This document shows positions 1-7,633 of a stretch of DNA of 20,846 nucleotides, in pieces. Under the pieces are notes generated by a model, which saw nothing but the letters and a program-made list of their open reading frames with translations, was not told where the DNA came from and made no database searches. The number at the start of each line of letters is the position of its first letter. The stretch's first letter is position 1. Source of the stretch: Chlamydiota bacterium (GTDB lineage Bacteria; Chlamydiota; Chlamydiia; Chlamydiales; Rhabdochlamydiaceae); the NCBI GenBank assembly GCA_013041585.1, contig JABEVM010000100.1:1-20846 (forward strand), written 5' to 3'. Both the position numbers and the translations under genes were made by a program.

Positions 1-3
1 CTT

Positions 4-324
4 TTAAAATGTGATAACTTTATCACTCTCATTCACAATTTCATACAATTCTTTTAATGTATTAATAGGGCAGAGATTTGATTCTTTCTGGCTTCTTGAC
101 TTTATACAAGTACCGCAGGCAAAAACCTTACCAGCAACCTGAAGAAATTTTTGTAACTGTTCAATGATGTCGAATTTTTCAGTACTAATTTTCTCGCATT
201 CTACGCCTTTCCCTATTAAGAAAATCTTGACGGTATCTTTCTGCCCTAAACAAAAATTTGCATATCTAATAGCATTCCAACAAGTTTCTGCATCATTACT
301 GGAAATTATTATCCCTATTTTCAT
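4..324 (-). CDS. DsrE/DsrF-like small sulfur-relay family protein
   Basis: A 106-residue protein. It starts MKIGIIISSNDAE and has alternating beta and alpha character ending in SDKVITF, the pattern of the DsrE/DsrF/YchN fold (about 100-120 residues). A cysteine pair sits in the segment ACGTCIKSR, where DsrE-type proteins place their active or persulfide-carrying cysteine. Family members bind or relay sulfane sulfur in the cytoplasm; the partner here is unknown. The frame extends 29 codons upstream with a hydrophobic leader. I chose the ATG at 322-324 because an AGGAAG ribosome site lies just before it and the family begins at this residue, while the upstream ATG has no such site. The methionine-rich exported protein lies 119 bp upstream on the same strand, and an anion exporter of the sulfite type is nearby. 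Family assignment rests on fold-like pattern and the cysteine motif only. Confidence 0.72.
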   Translation of the reverse strand: MKIGIIISSNDAETCWNAIRYANFCLGQKDTVKIFLIGKGVECEKISTEKFDIIEQLQKFLQVAGKVFACGTCIKSRSQKESNLCPINTLKELYEIVNESDKVITF

Positions 325-443
325 GATTTCTTCCTGACTCAGGTTATTTGCTATCCATAGATAGCAGAGTGTATATACCAAAAAAAACTCAAACGATATC
401 AAGTAAATCATTTGGCAAACTCTTGAGATTTATCTTAGATTTA

Positions 444-800
444 TCATTTCTTCTGCATGTTCATCATATTTTGTTTTTCCATCATGTCCATTTTGGACAT
501 CATCATGTTCATGCATTGTTGCATCATCATCATGGGATTGTTGTTCATTTTTACGTTGTTGGCCATTTTGAGCATTAAAGCCTTTCCTTCGGAGCTGAGA
601 CCTTGGTAAGTGGCTTTGTCTTTTTCATCCATTTGTTTTAAAAGGTCATTTTCCATCATTTCTTGAGACATCATCATTGGGGATTGGCACATCATCATAT
701 TCTTATCAGAAGGCGTATCCTCTGCCCCTATCAAAGGCTGTGCTACCAAACACAATACAACTGCACTCATAAAGCATTTTTGCCAAAAATTCTTCTGCAT
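444..800 (-). CDS. Exported methionine-rich small protein, function unknown
   Basis: A 118-residue protein. The first 26 residues form a classical signal peptide: a basic start, a hydrophobic core around SAVVLCLVAQPLIG, and a likely cleavage after GA. The mature part of about 92 residues contains 26 methionines in MMM, MMMM and MM clusters, with few aromatic residues and two cysteines. Only a short central piece (MDEKDKATYQGLSSEGKAL) looks like ordinary protein sequence. Methionine clusters in exported proteins are known to bind Cu(I) or Ag(I), or to act as oxidant sinks; which applies here is inference. I place the start at the ATG at 798-800, because AAGGA precedes it and it sets the signal peptide at the N terminus. 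A longer frame up to position 884 adds 28 basic residues and hides the signal. The DsrE-like gene follows 119 bp downstream and may share the transcript. It is not a member of any family I recognise. Confidence 0.75.
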   Translation of the reverse strand: MQKNFWQKCFMSAVVLCLVAQPLIGAEDTPSDKNMMMCQSPMMMSQEMMENDLLKQMDEKDKATYQGLSSEGKALMLKMANNVKMNNNPMMMMQQCMNMMMSKMDMMEKQNMMNMQKK

Positions 801-946
801 GTAAATATCCTTGTAAAAATATTGTCTTTTTATGAAAGTCCTTAGACTTCTTTTCTTAAAAGAGGTGTTGGTTTTTAATTTCATTACTTATTTTTACCAT
901 GTATTCGTTACCGCAATTTTTGTCTATTTAATCTGGCGTTCAAAGC

Positions 947-987
947 GCGTGGTATTTTTAAAGATTGAATATTCAAAAAAACCACGC
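947..987. promoter_or_regulatory. Inverted repeat in the divergent promoter region before the TauE-like gene
   Basis: GCGTGGT at 947-953 is matched exactly by ACCACGC at 981-987. Five more T:A pairs continue inward after one mismatch, and the 12-base palindrome TTGAATATTCAA is nested at 965-976. A -10-like TATGAT follows at 991-996, about 30 bp before the start codon at 1027. TTGAAT could be the -35, although the 20-bp spacer is long. The position between two divergent genes suits an operator. A terminator is less likely because the T-run does not adjoin the stem. Confidence 0.35.
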
Positions 988-1026
988 TAGTATGATTTTT
1001 TTGCCTACATAAGGAAAATTTCTTCT

Positions 1027-1848
1027 ATGGGTTGGGAAGCTACACTTTTATACATATTTACCGGATGCTTAGCAGGACTCTTTGCTGGACTACTTGGAAT
1101 TAGCGGAGGGGTTGTAACAGTCCCCCTTCTAGTTGTTAGTTTCTCTCTGCTTGATTTTCCCATTGCAGAGCAGATGCATGTGGCGCTCGGAACTTCTTTA
1201 GCATCTATGGTTTTCAATTCTCTCTCTTCAGCAATAAGTCACTATAAAAAAAGCGGTATTGTATGGAGAGTTGTGGTATGGATGATTCCCGGTATTTTAG
1301 TTGGATCTTTTTTGGGAGCTCTAACAGCGCATTTGACATCTGATGAAATTCTACAAATGCTCTTTGGGTTTTTCTTACTCGGTTTAGGAGTCTATTTCTT
1401 AAAAAAATACCGTCTACCGGAAGGAGAGCATCGCCTACCTCCAAATGTTGTGCAATCGGGAATTGGTGTGGGAATTGGGTATTTATCGAATATTTTAGGA
1501 ATTGGCGGAGGAGTATTTCTAGTACCTCTCCTCGCTTATTTTCGAGTCCCCTTTACTAAAGCGATTGGAACATCAGCTCTGCTTGGCGGGATCATTTCCT
1601 TTATCGGAGCCTTATTTTATCTCTATTTAGGAATGCAATCATCTATTGATTTCCCCAATAGCGTAGGATATCTCTATATCCCTGCTTTCCTGATCATTAG
1701 TGTGGTTTCGTTTGGAATGGCAAGAGTGGGAGCTAAGCTGGCTCACATATGGCAGGCACAAATTCTAAGAAGGGTTTTTGGTTGTTTTTTGCTTACGACC
1801 GGATTTTCAATGCTTTTACAATATCTAGATCTTTTAAAATCTCCTTAA
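1027..1848 (+). CDS. TauE/SafE family membrane anion (sulfite/organosulfonate-type) exporter
   Basis: A 273-residue inner-membrane protein with about eight hydrophobic segments in two homologous halves. Each half carries the family's glycine-rich signature. The first is GLFAGLLGISGGVVTVPLL near residues 17-35, followed by HVALGTSLAS. The second is GYLSNILGIGGGVFLVPLL near 151-169, followed by AIGTSALLGG. This repeat, with a basic loop around residues 126-138, is typical of TauE/SafE (formerly DUF81) permeases. These export sulfite, sulfoacetate or related anions, though many members have unknown substrates. AAGGA lies 11 bp before the ATG. The length fits the family. The 3' end overlaps the 3' end of the opposite-strand gene by 56 bp. 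A DsrE-like protein nearby makes a sulfur compound a reasonable substrate guess, but that is inference. Confidence 0.88.
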   Translation: MGWEATLLYIFTGCLAGLFAGLLGISGGVVTVPLLVVSFSLLDFPIAEQMHVALGTSLASMVFNSLSSAISHYKKSGIVWRVVVWMIPGILVGSFLGALTAHLTSDEILQMLFGFFLLGLGVYFLKKYRLPEGEHRLPPNVVQSGIGVGIGYLSNILGIGGGVFLVPLLAYFRVPFTKAIGTSALLGGIISFIGALFYLYLGMQSSIDFPNSVGYLYIPAFLIISVVSFGMARVGAKLAHIWQAQILRRVFGCFLLTTGFSMLLQYLDLLKSP

Positions 1849-2428
1849 GAGCTTTTTCATCTTCTGTCTCTGTAGGAGGAGTTTCTTCTAGATTGATGAC
1901 TTGATATTCTAAAGAAGTTTCTCTGTCTTTCATTTTAAAAGACTCTCGAGCGTCTTTTAATTTTTTTGCTGCGATGAGCCTTTCTTTTAACTGCCAAGGA
2001 TGAATTCTCTCAGGCGCTACTTCTTCATTCATAAGACCGTTTTTGAAGAAAATGAAGAAAATCTTACTGTTTGTACGCCAGTCTTCCGTATGCCTTGCCG
2101 TGCCTTTCCAAGCACTTAGCATCTTTTCAGAAGTTGCGCTTTCAGAGCCTTCTATCTCAGAAAGGTCAGTCTTGCAAAATAAGGCCTTTTTCGAAGTTAA
2201 AGACACTTCCTGTTTTTCGACGTTCGGAAGAGAGAGGAATTTAAGAATTTTGGAAACTTGAGGAAACTGAATAAAGAAGAAATTATGGGAAAAAGACAGC
2301 CTCTCCATTGACTCTTCTTTAGAGGTGGAGTTGTCATAAACAACATAGAGCTTGTTCTCAAAAACAAATGATGCAATGAGCTTGCTTTTCTTGTTTAATA
2401 ACTCTTTGTTTATTTCATTTTTATTCAT
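1793..2428 (-). CDS. Hypothetical 211-residue protein, charged, soluble
   Basis: I do not recognise this protein. It has 211 residues with no signal peptide or membrane segment. A mixed N-terminal region (KLIASFVFENKLYVVYDNS) looks beta-rich. Residues 130-170 (around PWQLKERLIAAKKLKDARES) are strongly helical and basic, and the C-terminal 35 residues are an acidic then basic helix (DEKALKEILKDLDIVKAL). The start ATG at 2426-2428 is preceded by GGAAA at good spacing. Its last 56 bp lie antisense to the end of the TauE-like gene. Upstream is the 315-bp region shared with tpx, from which it is transcribed divergently. It is probably a lineage-restricted chlamydial protein; no function is proposed. 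Confidence 0.72.
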   Translation of the reverse strand: MNKNEINKELLNKKSKLIASFVFENKLYVVYDNSTSKEESMERLSFSHNFFFIQFPQVSKILKFLSLPNVEKQEVSLTSKKALFCKTDLSEIEGSESATSEKMLSAWKGTARHTEDWRTNSKIFFIFFKNGLMNEEVAPERIHPWQLKERLIAAKKLKDARESFKMKDRETSLEYQVINLEETPPTETEDEKALKEILKDLDIVKALKIRS

Positions 2429-2743
2429 ATTATGTTTCCGATTTTCGGCTGTAGTTTAGTTTAATTACATTTCTTTTTCAATTAAAAAATAAAAAAGACT
2501 CTAAACCTCTCAAAATACGTAAATTAAGAAAACTTTACGCATTTTTAACTCAATCTTAACATTTTAAACAAGGGGATTTTTGAGTGATTTTTTCTAAAAA
2601 ATCGCGCGCTTTGTAAAGACATATTTTTAATCTATAGAGGATTTAAGCGGCAAATAGGCAAAAATGGCCCAAAGAGAAAAATAATGCCCAAAATCCCCTT
2701 ATACGGTAAATTATCTTTTTAAACCTATATTTGGAGATAAGCT
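2429..2743. other. Gene-free AT-rich divergent intergenic region with inverted repeats
   Basis: No reading frame of note and no tRNA-like fold is visible. The stretch holds a perfect 11-bp inverted repeat (2570-2580 against 2690-2700) with 109 bp between the arms, and a tight 8-bp hairpin at 2586-2603. It must contain the start signals for tpx on the right and for the 211-residue gene on the left, but I could not pick a convincing -35/-10 pair for either. Confidence 0.6.
2570..2700. repeat. 11-bp perfect inverted repeat enclosing a 109-bp interval upstream of tpx
   Basis: AAGGGGATTTT at 2570-2580 pairs exactly with AAAATCCCCTT at 2690-2700. Just inside the left arm is GATTTTTT-CT-AAAAAATC at 2586-2603, a perfect 8-bp stem with a two-base loop. 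If transcribed, the interval could close into one structured RNA of about 130 nt ending 43 nt before the tpx start codon. It could equally be a pair of protein-binding half sites. No known RNA family was recognised. Confidence 0.4.
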
Positions 2744-3259
2744 ATGGCAAAAATTACCCTCAAAGGAAACCCGATCCAAACAAGCGGCAACCTCCCCTCC
2801 CCTAAATCTACAGCCCCAGATTTTGTCCTGGTCGATAAGGATCTCTCTAATCGCTCTCTCAAGGATTATGCTGGAAAAAGAAAGCTCTTTTCTATTGTAC
2901 CAAGCTTAGATACACCCGTTTGCGAACTCTCTGCAAAAAAGCTCAATGACGCTGCATCCAAACATCCTGAAATATGTATTTTGTTTGTATCCGCAGATCT
3001 CCCCTTTGCACAAAAGAGAATCTGTAGCATAGATAAGCTAGATAATATCGTTACTCTCTCTCTCATGCGTTCTAAAAAGTTTGCTGAAGACTATGGCGTT
3101 TTAATCCAAGATGGCCCTTTAGCGGGCATTTGCGCTAGAGCAATTGTTGTCGTAGATGAGAATAATAAAGTTGTGTACTCAGAGCTTGTGCCCGAAATAG
3201 CTCAAGAACCGAATTACGAAAAAGCAATTGACGCTCTTTTAGCAAATAAAAATTCATGA
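2744..3259 (+). CDS. tpx: Thiol peroxidase (atypical 2-Cys peroxiredoxin)
   Basis: A 171-residue cytoplasmic peroxidase that reduces hydrogen peroxide and organic hydroperoxides using thioredoxin as electron donor. The peroxidatic cysteine is C60 in PSLDTPVC and the resolving cysteine is C94 in FAQKRICS; these match C61 and C95 of E. coli Tpx. Other hallmarks are the N-terminal KGNPIQTSG segment, SADLPFAQ, and the DGPLAGICARAIVVVDENN stretch near the C terminus. Length is within a few residues of the family norm. TTGGAG lies shortly before the ATG. A nucleoside deoxyribosyltransferase-like gene begins 54 bp downstream in the same direction and may be co-transcribed. The upstream region contains the inverted repeats listed separately, which could bear on its control. 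Confidence 0.97.
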   Translation: MAKITLKGNPIQTSGNLPSPKSTAPDFVLVDKDLSNRSLKDYAGKRKLFSIVPSLDTPVCELSAKKLNDAASKHPEICILFVSADLPFAQKRICSIDKLDNIVTLSLMRSKKFAEDYGVLIQDGPLAGICARAIVVVDENNKVVYSELVPEIAQEPNYEKAIDALLANKNS

Positions 3260-3313
3260 GATTTTGAGAAAGATTGCAAAAGGAAAAGGAATTAATGGAG
3301 GCGGTAAAATCTG

Positions 3314-3730
3314 ATGAAATACTATATTGCGACCTCACTTTCGAGAATGATGGTCCATAATGTAGTGCGAGATGCACTACAATTATGGGGTCATGAAATT
3401 TGCTATGATTGGACTTTGCACGGAAATGTGAAGTCGGTTAGTAAAGAGCGTCTACGTGAGGTGGCTACGCTTGAACTAGATGGCATTTCGAAAGCCGATT
3501 TTGTTGTTGTTCTGCTTCCAGGTGGTCATGGAACCCATCTTGAGCTGGGGTTTTCAATCGCAAAAGGAAAGAGAGTTTTTCTTCATAGCGAAGACTCCTT
3601 AGTGTTTGAGCTTGGACCTCAAACAAACGCATTCTATCATCATCCTGATGTCACCCGTCTTCACTGTCCCATAGCTGATGTTGCTACAACAGTACATTCA
3701 TTACTTGCGCAACCGGCAATGCTTCTATAA
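3314..3730 (+). CDS. Nucleoside 2-deoxyribosyltransferase-like protein
   Basis: A 138-residue soluble protein with the compact Rossmann-like pattern of the nucleoside 2-deoxyribosyltransferase family. It opens with a beta strand MKYYIATSLS. D56 follows in TLELDGISKADFVVVLLPGG, and the probable catalytic glutamate is E77 in GTHLELGFSIAKGKRVFL. Family members cleave or transfer the N-glycosidic bond of deoxynucleosides or hydrolyse nucleotides such as 5-hydroxymethyl-dUMP; the substrate here cannot be told. The size is close to that of the small single-domain members. GGAGG at 3297-3301 sits 12 bp before the ATG, slightly far. The gene follows tpx and ends 7 bp from the end of the opposing waaA gene. 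Salvage or clean-up of damaged nucleosides beside a peroxidase would make sense, but that is inference. Confidence 0.7.
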   Translation: MKYYIATSLSRMMVHNVVRDALQLWGHEICYDWTLHGNVKSVSKERLREVATLELDGISKADFVVVLLPGGHGTHLELGFSIAKGKRVFLHSEDSLVFELGPQTNAFYHHPDVTRLHCPIADVATTVHSLLAQPAMLL

Positions 3731-3737
3731 CAAATTT

Positions 3738-5003
3738 TCAACTGAAAGAAACAATATTCCAAGTCTTTTGCGCTGCACCTTTCACTTCTTGCATAATGAC
3801 AAGACCTGATTTGGACATATTATCGTACAATTTTTTGTCTTGAAGAAGTTGCAAGACATGGTCTGATAACTCTGAATATCTCGATTGAAAACCAGCCATT
3901 TTACTAAGCACCATGGTGGTTAGTTCTGGCTGAGAATGCATATGCGGTCCAAAAATGACAGGAACTCCAAATTCAAGTGGTTCTAGAATGTTATGTCCCC
4001 CAACGGACTCAGTATAACTTCCTGCAACTATAGCGATATGGGAAAGTTCGTAGCATTTACAAAGAACCCCCATAGCATCAACTAAAACAATTCTTTTCCC
4101 TTCTGCATTCTTTTGAGAGAACGTTCCAAAAGAAAGATTCATTTGCGCTAAAAACTCAGCAACTTTCGAAAAACGATGTGGATGCCTTGGAACGAGTAAA
4201 ATCTTGAGCTGAGGAATTTGTTTTTGCACTTTTGCAAGCTCGGAAAGGATAAGATCTTCCTCCCCTTCGTGAGAAGAGCCAATTGTAATGACTACATCTT
4301 CTTTTTGGATTCCAAGATCCTTTTGTAGCTGAAGCTTCTCGCTTTCCTGCAAATGAGGAATCTTCGCATCGAATTTCAAATTTCCGGTAACTTGAATCTT
4401 TTTCGGATCTATAGGAAGAGTTAGAAACCTTGGGAGATAATCTTCGCTTTGCAAACAAAGGACATCAAAATAGCTAAAGAGCCTCTTTGTGAAAAAAGAG
4501 ACTTTTGCAAACCTTTTGGCTGATTTCTCAGAAATTTTTCCGTTAACTAAAGCAACTCTTCCTCCATCTTCTTTTACAGCCCGTACTAAATTATACCAAA
4601 ACTCGCTCTCCGCGATGATGAGAAGTTCGGGATGAACTTTTTTTACAATACGGCTAATGATACAGCTAAAGTCAAGTGGCAGATAAAAAAAACCGTCTGC
4701 TTCTTTGATGATTTTTTTAGCCTCTGCCTGTCCAGTCTCGGTAATGGAGGAGACTACAATCTTTTTCTCTGGGTGTTCTTTTCGTATTTGGGTTGCAAGC
4801 GCTTTGGCAACTTTCATCTCTCCCATCGAACAAGCGTGGAGCCAAATCACCTTTTCACCCGAAAATTGAGGAATATCTCCGAAACCAAGACGAGCTGCTA
4901 GACTATTACGATATTTCTTACGAAAGAGATAATCCCAAAGTAAAAATGAAGACGCCAGTAGCCCCACAAATAAAAGAAGAAGATCGTAGATGAGTACAAA
5001 CAT
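3738..5003 (-). CDS. waaA: 3-deoxy-D-manno-octulosonic acid (Kdo) transferase
   Basis: A 421-residue inner-membrane glycosyltransferase (GT30, GT-B fold) that adds Kdo from CMP-Kdo to the lipid A precursor in lipopolysaccharide synthesis. Residues 5-24 form the N-terminal membrane anchor. E62 in HACSMGEMK is the expected catalytic base. Other family marks are ESEFWYN near 132-138, GNLKFD at 207-212, GSSHEGEE at 242-249, VPRHPHR at 271-277 and GGHNILEP at 335-342, the last being the CMP-Kdo site. The ATG lies 3 bp after the leuS stop, so translation is probably coupled; the same leuS-waaA order is known in Chlamydia, where the gene is also called kdtA or gseA. Chlamydial WaaA enzymes add several Kdo residues in sequence; how many this one adds cannot be read from the sequence. 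The first 30 and last 30 residues look normal, with no truncation. Confidence 0.97.
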   Translation of the reverse strand: MFVLIYDLLLLFVGLLASSFLLWDYLFRKKYRNSLAARLGFGDIPQFSGEKVIWLHACSMGEMKVAKALATQIRKEHPEKKIVVSSITETGQAEAKKIIKEADGFFYLPLDFSCIISRIVKKVHPELLIIAESEFWYNLVRAVKEDGGRVALVNGKISEKSAKRFAKVSFFTKRLFSYFDVLCLQSEDYLPRFLTLPIDPKKIQVTGNLKFDAKIPHLQESEKLQLQKDLGIQKEDVVITIGSSHEGEEDLILSELAKVQKQIPQLKILLVPRHPHRFSKVAEFLAQMNLSFGTFSQKNAEGKRIVLVDAMGVLCKCYELSHIAIVAGSYTESVGGHNILEPLEFGVPVIFGPHMHSQPELTTMVLSKMAGFQSRYSELSDHVLQLLQDKKLYDNMSKSGLVIMQEVKGAAQKTWNIVSFS

Positions 5004-5006
5004 ATC

Positions 5007-7577
5007 TTACATCTCTACTACGATATTGAGTAGTTTGTTAGGCACAAAGACCACTTTGGAAATTTTTCCAGTTAGATATTTTGCAATCTGCTCTTCTGCT
5101 TTTGCGCACTCCATAATCTCTTTTTCTGTTTTGTCCTTAGGAAGAAGGAACCTTCCGCGTAGTTTCCCATTGATTTGAACGACGTATGTCACTTGCTCTT
5201 GTTTCAAATAAGCTGGGTCATATTTCGGGAAAGGATGGTAGGTGAGCGCAGAGGTTTCTCCTAAATGCTCCCAGGCTTCTTCGCAAATATGCGGAGCGAA
5301 AGGATAGAGAAGCTGAACGAAGGTAGTGATACACTTCCTTGGATAGAAAGGAAGGGCAGTAAACTCATTCATAAACTCCATCATCTTGGCAATAGCAGTA
5401 TTAAACTGAAGCGCTTCAATATCTTGTTCTACTTGGCAAACAAGTTTGTTGATCAGGATTAACGCTTCTTCAGAGGTGTGGTCAGACACTTTTTCCGAAA
5501 AGACCATGTCATAGACCCGGTTTAAAAACCGTTTACATCCGATCACAGAGTCCGTATTCCAAAATTTTTCCTTATCAAAAGGTCCCATAAACATTTCATA
5601 AAGGCGAAGGGCATCAGCGCCGAACTCTTCAATAATCTCATCAGGAGTAACCCCATTGAGTTTAGATTTCGACATTTTCTCAACTTGACTCTTCAGTTGA
5701 ATGTTCGTTCCCCTCTGGAAAAATTTTCCATTTTTCTCTTCCGCTTCTTCCGCTACAATATATCCACCTTGAGGAAGTTGGTACGATCTAGCAGTGAGCA
5801 GCCCTTGGTTTCGAAGTGTTTGGAAAGGCTCTTCTGTGCTAACGAGTCCAGCGTCGTAGAGAACTTTATGCCAGAACCTAGCATAAAGAAGATGTAAAAC
5901 CGCATGTTCTACTCCCCCAACGTATAGGTCTACAGGCATCCAATATTTTTCTTTTTCTTCATCCCAAGCTTTTGCATCATTGTGAGGATCGCAGAAACGT
6001 AAGTAATACCAGCAAGATCCAGCCCACTGAGGCATCGTATTTGTTTCACGGTACGCTTTTTTGCCAGTCTTTGGATCCACGATCTCAACCCATGATTTCA
6101 CACGAGATAAGGGACTTTCGCCGGTAGGAGAAGGTTTGAAATCAACAAGCTCTGGTGGACAGAGTGGAAGTTCGTTTGCATCAAGTACTCTTTTGCTTCC
6201 ATCTTCATAGTGGAGAATTGGGAAAGGTTCACCCCAATATCTCTGGCGTGAAAAAAGCCAATCACGGAGTTTGTAGTTAATGGAAACCTCCCCAAATCCT
6301 TTTTTCACAAGCCACTCGACCATTGCTTTTTTAGCTTCTAAGACAGGTAGACCGTTTAAGGAAAAATCAGCAAGGCTACTGTTCATCATCGATCCAGAAG
6401 AGGTCCAGCATCTTTTTCCTGCAAGGATTTCCAAACGAGCATCTTCAGGTTTAACACCCTCTGGAAGATCTTCTGAATTTGAAAAATCTGGGTCTATGAC
6501 ACAAGTGATGGGAAGGGTAAACTTTTTCGCAAATTCGAAATCTCTTTCATCGTGCGCGGGAACTGCCATAATAGCGCCAGTTCCATACCCCATAAGTACG
6601 TAATCGGAAATCCAAATCGGAATGTGTTTACCAGTAACAGGGTTTTTTGCAAAACCACCTGTAAATACCCCTGTTTTGTCTTTGTTCAGCTCCGTCCTTT
6701 CAAGATCGCTTTTTCCGGCGATTGCTTTTCGGTATGCTTCAATCTGTTTTTTTGTCTCTGCTGTGCTAATCTTATCAACAAGAGGATGTTCTGGAGAAAG
6801 AACAAGGAAAGTTGCTCCAAACAAGGTATCTGGACATGTTGTGAAGATCGTAATAGTATCGTTTACTCCTTCTACAGGGAAATATACTTTGGCTCCTTCG
6901 CTTTTCCCAATCCAGTTTTTTTGCAGTTTCTTTAAGTGGTCAGGCCAGTCGATCATATCGAGATCTTTAAGAAGTCTTTCTGCGTAACTTGTGATTTTTA
7001 AAATCCATTGGCGTAGAGGTCTTCTCTCAATTGGATATCCCCCTTCTTTCGATTTGCCATCTTCTACTTCTTCATTTGCAAGAACGGTCCCAAGCTCAGG
7101 ACAGAAGTTCACAGCAACTTCCGCTTCGTAGGCAAGGCCTTTCTCATACAGCTTAGTAAAAATCCACTGCGTCCACTTGTAGTACTTTGGATCGCTTGTC
7201 GCAATTTCTCTATCCCAATCGTAACTAAAGCCAAGAGATTCAAGTTGTCTTCTATATGTGTTGATATTCGCCTCTGTTGTAACAGAAGGATGAGTTCCAG
7301 TACGAATGGCATACTGCTCGGCAGGAAGACCAAAACTATCCCATCCCATAGGATGAAGAACATTCAAACCTTTTTGCCTTTTATATCTAGCTAGGATGTC
7401 CGTTGCAGTGTATCCAGTCACATGACCTACATGCAGACCTGCGCCCGATGGATAAGGGAACATATCCAAAATGTAGTATTTAGGTTTGGAATGATCTACA
7501 TTTGCTTGGAATGCTTTAGAATCTTTCCATTTCTTCTGCCATTTTTGCTCAATTCTTCGATGATCGTACTTTTGCAT
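5007..7577 (-). CDS. leuS: Leucyl-tRNA synthetase
   Basis: An 856-residue class I aminoacyl-tRNA synthetase that charges tRNA-Leu with leucine in the cytoplasm. The HIGH motif is HVGH at 49-52 (PYPSGAGLHVGHVTG) and the KMSKS motif is at 634-638. The CP1 editing domain lies between them, with the threonine-rich peptide at 246-251 and the invariant editing aspartate D343 in VPAHDERDFEFA. WYYLRFCDP near 523-531 and LYVGGVEHAVLHLLYARFWH near 551-570 are family-typical. The C-terminal domain ending in VVFVPNKLLNIVVEM is complete. One oddity: the editing peptide reads TTCPDT, where most bacterial enzymes have TTRPDT. The start codon has little ribosome-site complementarity before it. First gene of an operon with waaA. 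I looked for a T-box leader upstream and found none. Confidence 0.98.
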   Translation of the reverse strand: MQKYDHRRIEQKWQKKWKDSKAFQANVDHSKPKYYILDMFPYPSGAGLHVGHVTGYTATDILARYKRQKGLNVLHPMGWDSFGLPAEQYAIRTGTHPSVTTEANINTYRRQLESLGFSYDWDREIATSDPKYYKWTQWIFTKLYEKGLAYEAEVAVNFCPELGTVLANEEVEDGKSKEGGYPIERRPLRQWILKITSYAERLLKDLDMIDWPDHLKKLQKNWIGKSEGAKVYFPVEGVNDTITIFTTCPDTLFGATFLVLSPEHPLVDKISTAETKKQIEAYRKAIAGKSDLERTELNKDKTGVFTGGFAKNPVTGKHIPIWISDYVLMGYGTGAIMAVPAHDERDFEFAKKFTLPITCVIDPDFSNSEDLPEGVKPEDARLEILAGKRCWTSSGSMMNSSLADFSLNGLPVLEAKKAMVEWLVKKGFGEVSINYKLRDWLFSRQRYWGEPFPILHYEDGSKRVLDANELPLCPPELVDFKPSPTGESPLSRVKSWVEIVDPKTGKKAYRETNTMPQWAGSCWYYLRFCDPHNDAKAWDEEKEKYWMPVDLYVGGVEHAVLHLLYARFWHKVLYDAGLVSTEEPFQTLRNQGLLTARSYQLPQGGYIVAEEAEEKNGKFFQRGTNIQLKSQVEKMSKSKLNGVTPDEIIEEFGADALRLYEMFMGPFDKEKFWNTDSVIGCKRFLNRVYDMVFSEKVSDHTSEEALILINKLVCQVEQDIEALQFNTAIAKMMEFMNEFTALPFYPRKCITTFVQLLYPFAPHICEEAWEHLGETSALTYHPFPKYDPAYLKQEQVTYVVQINGKLRGRFLLPKDKTEKEIMECAKAEEQIAKYLTGKISKVVFVPNKLLNIVVEM

Positions 7578-7633
7578 AGAGGTAAATAGTTTTTTAAAGG
7601 GTTATAAAAGATGTTTTTTGTGGAAAGATTAGC

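Noticed and set aside
325..411. N-terminal hydrophobic extension of the DsrE-like protein
   Set aside because: No ribosome site before the upstream ATG, while the internal ATG has AGGAAG and matches the family's usual start.
348..578. Histidine-rich plus-strand reading frame (HHVHFGHHHVH type)
   Set aside because: It is the exact antisense of the ATG-rich methionine gene (CAT read backwards gives His codons). It has no ribosome site, and the minus-strand frame has a signal peptide.
6280..6987. Overlapping plus-strand frames of 107-127 residues inside leuS
   Set aside because: Antisense to a certain gene with intact conserved motifs; their translations look like no protein and lack start signals.
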